Assembly (NCBI GenBank): GCA_963575745.1
Contig: CAUYUJ010001349.1
Coordinates: forward strand, 1-64,000
Direction: 5' to 3'
Source of the DNA: Prorocentrum cordatum
Lineage: Eukaryota > Sar > Dinophyceae > Prorocentrales > Prorocentraceae
DNA: 64,000 bases
Below are positions 40,318-49,200 of the stretch, one piece after another. Position 1 is the stretch's first letter. Every line of letters starts with the position of its first letter. The notes beneath the pieces were generated by a model. The model had not been told where the DNA came from. It did not search any database and worked only from the letters and a program-made list of their open reading frames with translations. Both the position numbers and the translations under genes were made by a program.

Positions 40318-40953
40318 CACGAGGAGGAGGAGGAGGAGTTGGAGGAGGAGGAGGAGGAGAAGGAGGAGGAGGAGGAGAGGAGGAGGAGGAGAGGAGGAGG
40401 AGGAGAGGAGGAGGAGGAGGAGGAGGATGAGGAGGAGGAGGAGGAGGAGGAGGAGTAGGAGGGGAGGGAGGAGGAGGAGGGAGGAGGGAGGAGGGAGGGA
40501 GGGAGGAGGGAGGAGGGAGGAGAGGAGGGAGGAGGGAGGAGGGAGAGGAGGAGGAGGAGGGAGGGAGGAGGGAGGAGGGAGGAGGGGAGGAGGGAGGAGG
40601 AGGAGGGAGGAGGGAGGAGGGAGGAGGGAGAGGGAGGGGGGGAGGGTGAGGAGGAGGAGGTGAGGAGGAGGAGGAGAGGAGGGAGGAGGAGGAGGAGAGG
40701 AGGAGGAGGAGGGGAGGGAGGAGGAGGAGGAGGAGGAGAGGAGAGGAGGAGAGGACGAGGAGGAGGGAGGGAGGAGGAGGAGGAAGAAGGAGGAAGAAGG
40801 AGAGGAGGAGGGAAGAGGAGGAGGAGGAGGAGGAGAACGAGGAGGACGGAGGAGAGAGAAGGAGGAGGAGGAGGAAGAGGAGGAAGAGGAGGAGAAGGAG
40901 GAGGAAGAGGAGGAGAAGGAGGAGGAAGAGGAGGAGGAGGAGGAGGAGGAGGA
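40318..40953. repeat. ~635-bp GGA/GAG purine tract
   Basis: Practically pure purine on the + strand, mixed (GGA)n and (GGAGGGA)n with very few interruptions. Long Glu/Arg/Gly-rich frames on + and Ser/Pro/Leu-rich frames on - are artefacts. Such tracts can form triplex DNA. Confidence 0.85.
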
Positions 40954-41591
40954 GGAATCTCGCCATGGCTTTGTCATAAAGAGGCCAACACACCTTGAGT
41001 CCCCAATGGGTCGGCGGATCCTTCTTCGTGCCCGTCCTCCTCCCGGCCTCGTCCTGAGGAGGCCCGCAGGGCCGCCCGAAGGGCGCCCTCCTCCTGCGAC
41101 CTTTTACGAACATGACCCCTGCGCGCCAGTCCCAGCTATTTTCGTTCACCAGAGCCTTTTGTTGAGACTCGGGAGCGTCGAACACCGATTCAGGATGAAT
41201 CACCAGTTCCGTGGAAGGGGTCTAGACTGTAGACCTCAGGGGGTCGACGTTGCCCGATAAAACACGACGTCGGGGGTTTGGGAAAATAGGTAAATATGGA
41301 TGTCCGCATGCCAATCTACTTCGAGCGCCTACGTAATTCAAGGGTCGGCATGCTTTCGTTTGTTTCTTGGTTCTGTCTTTTGGCGGGCCCGAACCCAAAC
41401 CACTTTATCCGCCTTCCGACTTCGCACTTCCGCCTACCTAATCATTCCGACCTGGCGGGTACGAGTCAGATCGACGCTGGGGAATCAGAAACCCTGCCTG
41501 GGGCCCACCTGGCTGCAGACACTGGCCAGATTCGGCCCTGGCCAGTCCTCGAGAAAATTCCGAACTGGCCGGCGCAGGGCTCGTCGCATGT
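40954..41591. other. Non-coding stretch
   Basis: Unique-looking sequence with no motif-bearing open frame. Nothing further recognised. Confidence 0.35.
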
Positions 41592-41690
41592 TCGGGCGGG
41601 GCTAGGACAAGGATGAATCGCTCCGCAGCGTTCTGGGACGCCCTCGGAACACTCGGGAAGGCTCTCAGAGTGGCCGCGGCGTCAGTTCGC
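41592..41690. repeat. Dispersed repeat, short copy 3 of the 9392 family
   Basis: GGGCGGGGCTAGGACAAGGAT, GCGTTCTGGGACGC, CTCTCAGAG and GGCCGCGGCG in the same order as the other copies, more diverged. Confidence 0.4.
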
Positions 41691-42299
41691 AATAAGCAGA
41701 ATGCAGCCCCTAACCCGAATAGCACAATGAACTCGATGGCCTGACTGAGGTTATCGGTTTCAGGGTTATCCCTAAGCATACGGGCGATTTCGTTTGAGAC
41801 AACTGCATGGACAAAAAAGCCCGCCTTATCCCTATTGTTGTTGGCCCTCCTAACTTAAGCCCCCCATCCCCCCCAAAGGAGTGAGGGTACTTCCATTGCT
41901 CACCACGGTGCCCGCTGCCCCCTCCAGAAACGCGGCACCTCCCCGGTGCTCGACTGGGGTATCAAGCACAGAATTGCTTTACTCCTGAATGATTCTTCCC
42001 GCCGAATGTGCAAGGAACGTGTAATTTGAATGTCCGTAGATCTACGGGACATTGGACGCATTTTCCGCAGATTCGGCGAGACAACTAATTTTGGGCACAT
42101 CCACTCTGCAGTCGATCCGCTCCTCGAGGTGTAGCCCTGTCCGAGCTTGCTCTGCCCTGGCTTCGTCCTGCGCGGGGCTGCCCACGCCGCTCGCGCCCGC
42201 CCCCCGCCCCCCCCGCGCGAGGCCCGCCGCCGCCGCCGGCGGACCGCGCGAGCGCTGGGCCCCCGCCGCCCCCGAGGAACCCGGCGCGCACAGGCCCGC
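41691..42299. other. Non-coding stretch
   Basis: No supported gene. A GC-rich CGCCGCCGCCGGCGG patch lies at 42220-42245. Confidence 0.35.
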
Positions 42300-42490
42300 G
42301 GCCCTCCCCCTCCTCCTCAACCTCCTCCTCCCCTCCTCCCCCTCCTCTTTCTCCTCCTCTCCTCCTGCTCCTCCCCCTCCTCCTCCCTCTCCTCCTCCTC
42401 CTCCTGCTCTCCTCCTCCTCCTCTTTTCTCCCTCCTCCTCCTCCTCCTCTCTCCTCCTCCCCCTCCTCTCTCCTCTCTCCTCCTCCATTC
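42300..42490. repeat. CCT/CTC triplet tract
   Basis: About 190 bp of interrupted (CCT)n. No gene. Confidence 0.8.
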
Positions 42491-42611
42491 CTTCTCCTGA
42501 TAAATAACTTCTCCCTGTCGCACCCCGAGGCCAGTTTTTCGGGCGGGCCGGGCGTTTCGCTTGAGACTTCCTCATTTTTTATGACTCTGAAGCTGAACAA
42601 GTGACAACAGG

Positions 42612-42873
42612 TTCACAGATAGAGGGCGGGTGGTTTGCAGCATGTGGCTCTCGCTTTAACTCGGCGCACCTTCGTTTCAAAATGTTGCAAGAGCTTCACG
42701 GGTTGAGGGCGAGACGTTTTCAAAGTGTTGTGGTTCTCGCCTTAGCGTGACGCACATTCGTCTTAGAAGTTTGCAAGAGCTTCACGGATTGAGGGTGGTT
42801 CCTTTTCAACAGGTGGTTCTCGTCTTAGCGCGGCGCACATTAGTTTAAACCTTTTTCAAGAATTTCACGGAGC
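42612..42873. repeat. Three tandem ~85-bp units
   Basis: Units share TTCACGGATTGAGGG, TTTTCAA, GTGGTTCTCGCCTTAGCG, GGCGCACATTCGT and TTGCAAGAGC in order. The third is most diverged and runs into the ATC tract. Confidence 0.65.
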
Positions 42874-42875
42874 CC

Positions 42876-42876
<1 letters not shown>

Positions 42877-42953
<77 letters not shown>

Positions 42954-42989
42954 TATCATCATCAGCATCAGCATCAGCATCAGCATCAG

Positions 42990-43067
<78 letters not shown>

Positions 43068-43077
43068 CATCATCAAC
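42877..43077. repeat. (ATC)n microsatellite with an (AGCATC)n core
   Basis: About 200 bp of (ATC)n with a TTATC interruption and a five-unit AGCATC segment near 42963-42992. Confidence 0.9.
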
Positions 43078-43382
43078 GAGCCAGAAATTGTGTGTTTGAA
43101 GGATTCAGGACTATGCGGGCGCAATGGTTACGTTGATTATCTGCGTTGAAGTCATAAGAAAGGCGTTCTGGCACGATTCAGGATCGCCAAGGCGCAACAG
43201 CCAGGTTGATCCGTGGGTTTGTAATCACGAGGACGATGTTGTCGCATGCTTCAGGGTCTTCAGACGGGTGTCTTTCAACGAGGCAGTTCCATCAATGGAA
43301 ATGAACCGTTGTATGGGGCCTATGAAGATGGAGCTTGGAGGGAGGGTTTCTTCAAACATCGTTGATGACTCTTGGGTTTGCA

Positions 43383-43767
43383 CTGGTCCTCCTCCTCCTC
43401 GTCCTTCTCCTCCTCCTCCTCCTCCTCCTCCTCCTCCTCCTTTCTCTTCCTCCTCTTCCTACTCCTCCTCCCATCCTCCTCCTCCCTCCTCCTTCTCCTC
43501 CTCCTCCTCCTCCTCCTCCTACTCTCTCCCTCCTCCCTCCTCCCTTCTCCCTCCCTCCTCCTCCCTCCTCCCTCCCCCTTCTCCCTCCTCCTCCCTCCTC
43601 CCTCCTCCTTCCTCCTCCTCCTGCTGCTGCTGCTCCTCCTCCTCCTCCCTCCTCCCTCCCCCTCCTCCCTCCTCCCCTCTTCCCTCCTCCCTCCTCCCTC
43701 CTCCCTCCTCCCTCCTCCTCCCACCTACTTTCTCTTCCTCCTACTTCCTTTTCCTCCTCCTCCTCCT
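43383..43767 (+). repeat. TCC pyrimidine tract
   Basis: About 385 bp of CCT/TCC repeats ending exactly at the spliced-leader relic at 43768. Pro/Ser/Leu frames here are artefacts. Confidence 0.8.
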
Positions 43768-44810
43768 TCCGTTGCTATTTTGGCTCAAGTTTGAAACACG
43801 TCCCTGGTGTTTCAAACTTGGACGCAGCCGAGGGGAAGGCCCGAGCGTCCATTTCCACGTGTGCGGCTTCGGGGTTCGCCAAAGGACCGTCCGCCGCCAC
43901 AGCTCTTTGGCTAGCACCAGCTTTAGTTTTCGCATTGCTTCGCTCACCCCGTCCAGCATCGCGATGGAGGTGAAATCAATGATGCAGGAGATCCAACGAC
44001 TGTTCGGAGCACAGAGCGCCTCGCTTCAGACATCTATGAAGGGAGCCGTCCAGGAGGAGATCCAGTCATCGATGTCAGGGATCCAAGGGCAGATCTCATC
44101 CCAAGGCGCCGGACTCTAGTCCATGAAAGATCTCCTCAACCAACAGGGTGCCCGCATCAAGACCCTGGGGGCTTCGGTTCCCACGGCGGCAAGTTCATGC
44201 AGTGGCAGTGTTCGCTCCATCGGCTCCTCCTCGTTCCGCCAGAGGATCGGAGACGGAAAGGCGCGTCGAGTCGACGGCCTCGACGCGGAGCAGGACATGG
44301 GCGACCCGACCGTCAAATTTGTGGGCACATTTTTTCGGCCACTCCTGGAGAAGACCCGTCGCGCCCACTTCGAACATATGAAGACGGTGTACCCCAGCGA
44401 ACTCGACAGCAGCAAGGCCACTCCAGAATTTCATGGCGTAAGCCAAACTTACAAACTCGTCTTCACGTCTAAGGTGTACGCCCTTGATTTCCAACAGAAG
44501 TGCAATGGCGCGGGGATGCGCTGAATTGATTTCAGAGGCCAGTCCCAGCACGACTCACGAATCCGAGGCGACTGACCTCTTCATGTCCGGCAGAAGAAAA
44601 GGGCGCGTTCGGCGATATATCAAACTGTGCTCGACGAGGTGCAGAACTCATCACACTGGTGCTCTTCGTGCTGTTTAGGCGATAGCGGGCACAAGGGAGT
44701 TCTCCAGCTCATCACCAAGAGCGATGTCTACGAGCTGATCCTCGCCACGCCAGCCGACCTTGACCAATTCTTTACGCTTCGCGTATCTCCACCAGCCCAT
44801 CTCACAGCTG
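43768..44810 (+). pseudogene. Spliced-leader-tagged retrocopy, decayed
   Basis: 43768-43789 matches the 22-nt dinoflagellate spliced leader at 20 of 22 positions (two substitutions, GTTGCT for GTAGCC), ending TTTTGGCTCAAG. A genomic leader at the head of a gene indicates a trans-spliced mRNA copied back into DNA. The reading frame starts at the ATG at 43964 and is interrupted by TAG at 44117-44119, with the same frame resuming to 44524. A frameshift then leads into the frame containing DVYELILATPADLDQF (about 44725-44770). The product is an N-terminal helical region, then a segment with VKFVGTFFRPLLEKTRR and YKLVFTSKVYALDFQQK. It resembles, from memory, ORF1-type proteins found with dinoflagellate LINEs, but I cannot name it with confidence. 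No poly-A tail seen. Confidence 0.7.
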
Positions 44811-44999
44811 CAACTCTCGCGAAGCATGCCGACAGTCGTGTTTTTCAGGCGTGTGTCCGCTTGGCCCCGCATATCTCCCCTGTTCCTCCTTCCTCCCGCC
44901 TCCTTGTACATCCTCCTTGTGGGGGGAGCGGGAGAAGGACGAGGCGAAGGAGGAGGGAGAGAAAACGCTCCTCGTGGTTTGAGTCGTTTGGGGTTTCTC

Positions 45000-45345
45000 G
45001 ACCTGGTCTGAGTCGTTCGGGCCCTTCTTCCTGGTGTGAGTCGTTCGGGCTCTTCGTGGTGTGAGTCGTTCGGGCTTTTCGTCCTGGTGTGAGTCGTTCG
45101 GGCTTCTCGTGGTGTGAGTCGTTCGGGCCCCTCCTCCTGGTGTGACTCGTTCGGGCTCCTCGTGGTGTGAGTCGTTCGGGGCCCGCGTCGTGGTGTGAGT
45201 CCTTCGGGCTCCTCGTGGTGTGAGTCGTTCGGGCGCCTCGTCCTGGTGTGAGTCGTTCGGGCCCCTCCTTGTGGTGTGAGTCGTTCGGGCTCTTCGTGGT
45301 GTGAGTCGTTCGGGCCCCTCGTCCTGATGTGAGTCGTTCGGGCTC
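45000..45345. repeat. GTGTGAGTCGTTCGGGC minisatellite
   Basis: About a dozen units of GTGTGAGTCGTTCGGGCtcctcgtg with length variation of roughly 22-30 bp. Peptides such as NDSHQDE on the - strand reflect the repeat only. Confidence 0.85.
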
Positions 45346-45612
45346 CTCGTGGGGCCTCTTGGGGGCCTCTTGGAGCCTCGTGGGGCCTCTTGGGGGCCTC
45401 TTGGGGGCCTCTCGGGGGCCTCTTGGGGGCCTCTTGGGGCGTTTGGGGCCTCTTGGGGGCCTCTCGGGGGCCTCTTGGGGGCCTCTTGGGGCCTCGTGGG
45501 GCCTCTTGGGGGCCTCTTGGGGGCCTCTTGGGGCCGCTTGGGGGCCTCTGGGGGGCCTCTTGGAGGCCTCTTGGGAGCCTCCTGGGGGCCTCTTGGGGCC
45601 ATCTTGGGGCCT
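45346..45612. repeat. GGGGGCCTCTTGG minisatellite
   Basis: Direct tandem continuation of 10-13-bp GGGGGCCTCTTG units. Similar degenerate words are scattered at 6.9 kb and 39 kb. Confidence 0.85.
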
Positions 45613-45624
45613 CTTGCGACCTCC

Positions 45625-45850
45625 GCAGAAGCGCAAAGGAGAGCTGCCCCCTGAGAAGGACAAAATGAAGCCAAAACCTTCGTAAACATCAATGATTTTG
45701 CTATGAGGGAAGAGAAGCGCGGCCCCCTCAGGAGGCCAAAATGGGGCCAAAACCTTAGTAACATCAATGATGTGGGCTTCAAAGAAACGCAGAGGGGCCA
45801 AACTGTGCCCCCCCGTCGGGGCCAGAATCCTCGTGAGGGTCGTCGTTTTT
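45625..45850. repeat. Three tandem ~83-bp units
   Basis: Units share CCCCCT(G/C)AG-AGG-CAAAATG, GGGCCAAAACCTT and AACATCAATGAT; the third is truncated. Confidence 0.6.
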
Positions 45851-45960
45851 TTGCCCTCCCAGGAGTCGGAAAAGACACCTCCAACGACCCGCGGGACCCC
45901 CTCTCCAGGTCCAGGGGGAGGGGGTAGGGGGAGGGGTAAACCCCTCCCCGAAGGGGAAGA

Positions 45961-46245
45961 ACTTTAAACGGAGAAGGTTAAAGGCGAGGTATAAATCGAG
46001 CATGTACCGCTGCCGTGCCTGGCTCAAGCCGGGCCCGGCCAAATATATGACTGTGCCTCACTGAGGCGCACGACTTGCATCAGAGATCGGAAAATACCTT
46101 TTCCATTGACGATGCCCATCCTATCCTTTACTCCAGATCCCATGCTTCGTCTTGCACTCTTGCTCATGCGATATGAGCCAAAGCCTGGGATATGGCAACG
46201 CTTAAAGCGTAACACATACCTAAGCTTACCAGCTTGTTTTCGACT
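45961..46245 (+). repeat. 5' LTR
   Basis: 285 bp, identical to the 3' LTR. Termini are ACTTTAAACGG...TTTTCGACT, not the usual TG...CA. Contains TATAAAT at 45990-45996 and, at 46006-46028, a sequence resembling the spliced leader (ACCG..GCC...TGGCTCAAG). The Gag-containing frame begins inside it (ATG at 46112). Confidence 0.9.
45990..45996 (+). promoter_or_regulatory. TATA-like box in the 5' LTR
   Basis: TATAAAT, 29 bp into the LTR, repeated at 62108-62114. Most dinoflagellate genes are thought to lack TATA boxes, so this may be the element's own promoter (inference). Confidence 0.4.
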
Positions 46246-49200
46246 TGGTAGCGGAGCTGGCTACACTCTCGTGTGGCTGGCTCTCGCTCTGATTCCTGTA
46301 ATCCACGGCACAACTTGGTGGACTACTACTACGGTGGAATACCATGTTGCGCCGGCTCTGCGAGGAGCGGAGCCAGTCCGCGATCGAGCTAGCGGGGCAA
46401 CCCGCGAACTCGAGACGCTCTCTCCTACTTCACTGCGCTACTTCACTCCCGACTTCCACCAGATGCCAATCGGCAACTCGATCGAGAACGTGGTCACCCT
46501 GCGGGGCTACCCGCAGCGGGGCCACCTGCATCCCGTGCCAGTCAGGCGCCTCACGGCTACTACGCCAGAGCCTGACAAACCACAGCCTAAACCAATCACC
46601 GAAGCCGAAATGCACATGCATTGGATCAAGATAACTATATTCGGCATTCTGTGGGTAATAATGGGATGTGCTGTGGGATACATGCGGCAGGGGATGGACG
46701 ACACGCGTACTACTGGCCCTTCATGGGACCCTGCCGGTACTACGCCTTTTCGCGAATACGTTCGCGAAGTACATGCATGGTTAAACGTAACGAGTGGCAA
46801 TATGACACCACCACAACAAGCTGCAGCACTACAACGAGGCCTTCAAGGTCTGGCTCGTCGTATCGCCATGCAGGTCCCCTCCCAGATCATCAATTATGGT
46901 GTAACTGTCAATGGACAGCCAACGGATGCAGTAACATATATACTGTACTTACTGAGCACCAAATTTGAAAATCTGGAAGATGAGCGCCAGCTCAACTCTG
47001 GCACTGCCCTTATCGACTTTCGCGTCGAAAGGGGCGAGCGAATCGACTCAGTGTTAGCTCGGTTCGAGATGGCCCGTGACGAGGCTAACTCCGTTGGCTT
47101 TGTCATCCCCAACTTTCAGATCCTAACGCTGATTCTCTTCAGAGCGTTAGGCGTTGGCGCGTCACGAGCCCAACACCTGCTTGAGCCCTTCAATCATCAG
47201 ATGCCCCGAACACAAGCAGACTATGACAGGCTGCTGACCAGAATGAGGAACTACGGACATGTTGCCGAGCGCTCTCCTGGCAACATAGCGGGTATCTTCA
47301 CAGGGCACCACTCACATGCAGGTGTCTACGCCACGACTGCGGGGTCACCCGCTGGTCCTGGCGAGCCAAATCCCTGGGCTGACCCAGCCGATATGCCCAA
47401 CGAGGCCACTGCCCTTCTAGGGCAGACCGGCCAGGCATCGGCAGAGGCAGCTGAGGCGAACGCCTGGTCGAACTACTCGCCAGGCGCCGCCTACACTGCA
47501 AGCCCGCCCTCGGGCACAACCCTCTGGGGCCAAGCGGAGTCATCCGCTCAATGGTCTCAGCCACCCTCACCGTTTGAATCTGGCACTGACACAGATACCT
47601 CATCTGACGATGAGCACAATGGAATAGTCTCTGCTGGTAATGACTACCCAGCGGATGACACTCACCTCTCTGAACAACAAAGGGCGGAAGCCGCTTTTAT
47701 GGCTTATCGCAAATCAAAACGCCGTTGGAGGCGCTTTATGAAGAAACCAGTCAGAAAGGTGAGACGTGCAGTACGCCGACATTTCAAACGATTTGGAAAG
47801 GGTCGTGGCAAAGGGGGTCGCAGACGCCGTATGCATGGTAGGGGTATTACTGCTTTCCTCACGTCCTTAACTGATATGGCTTTTGAAGAAGTTCTTATCG
47901 GAGGCAAAGGTCGGGGTCACAGGCGGACCTCCGGTAAGGGAAAGGGGCGGAGGGGCAACCCTAGGGACGCTTCTGGTAATACTATGAAGTGTCATACATG
48001 CGGTAGCACAGAGCATTTGCGCGATCAATGCCCGAAGGGGAAAGGAAAGGGATCCGTACATTTGGCTCAAAATTCTTTTATGGATGACATAGATTACATT
48101 GACTACGAGTTTTACGTCAATCCAGAAGCGGCTCCCGCTGCGGGCTCCTCCACGTATTACGTGATGGCCCGCTACGCTGAAGCAACTGTGGCCCTGGAAG
48201 ACTACGCAGTGACCCTCTTCGACGAGTTCCACGGCTGGGACGAGGTCGACGAGGTCGCGTACAATGCTTGGTTCGGTCTTCCAGCGGGGCCACCCGCCGG
48301 CGACGAGGTCTCCGAAGCCGAGACCGTCCCGGCAACAGAGGAAGAACTCACCGCCGTGCTGGCCCCGCAAGTGATTGGCATGCCGTTGCTGCCAAATCCT
48401 TCGTGGGCTGGTTCGGAGGCGGGAGACGCCGATGACGAAATGCGGGGCCATCCCGCGTATTCCGACTCCGAAGAAGCCGAAGAAGATTATAAGGACATGC
48501 TCCAAGAGCAGGCTTCAGAAGCCATCCGACTCCTGAGTGCGCCAGCACAGCAGCAGATAACTATGAACGAACTGCTGTCACACCCAGGAGTTGCACGTCT
48601 ACGTCCATACTTGGATTCGGACATGTCAGCATCTCAGATGCTGACAGCACTCCAAGCTCTAGCGGGGTCACCCGCCGAAGAGACGCCAGACGCAACAGCG
48701 GGGCCACCCGCTTGGTCTATGGATGTATTCATGCAAGGTTGTGATCAAATGGACATTAACGACCTCACGATGGAGCAGTTAAACGACATCGGGTACTTCC
48801 GAAGCCCGTATCAAAACGTGTTCATGGTCCAGGATAGCTCCGAGGACTCGGAGGACATGCGCTACGCCAAGAGGGACAGACGACCGTCGCCTCCCCGAGA
48901 CTCAGAACATGACGACCAAAGGCCAATGGCACGTGGTAGTGCGTCAGCGGGGCCAGCCCGCAGGAGGAGCCGTTCAGCTCCCAGACGCCCCACACATGAT
49001 GAATCGGGCTATCCATACAGTACTGAGCACTCCGTTGGAGTATCCGCTCAGCATGTGCCGGATTGGTACATCAAATGGTACCCCGGCTACTCGATGGACA
49101 CGCTTCGCCACTGGTATTCTAAAGAGTACTGCACTAAAAGGGACGAAACTGGCGCGATAATACGTACCAAGGGTGGCAAGACCAAGACGCCAGAGGCTTG

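Noticed and set aside
40157-41203. 348-codon antisense frame rich in Leu/Pro/Ser
   Set aside because: It reads through the GGA purine tract; simple-sequence artefact.
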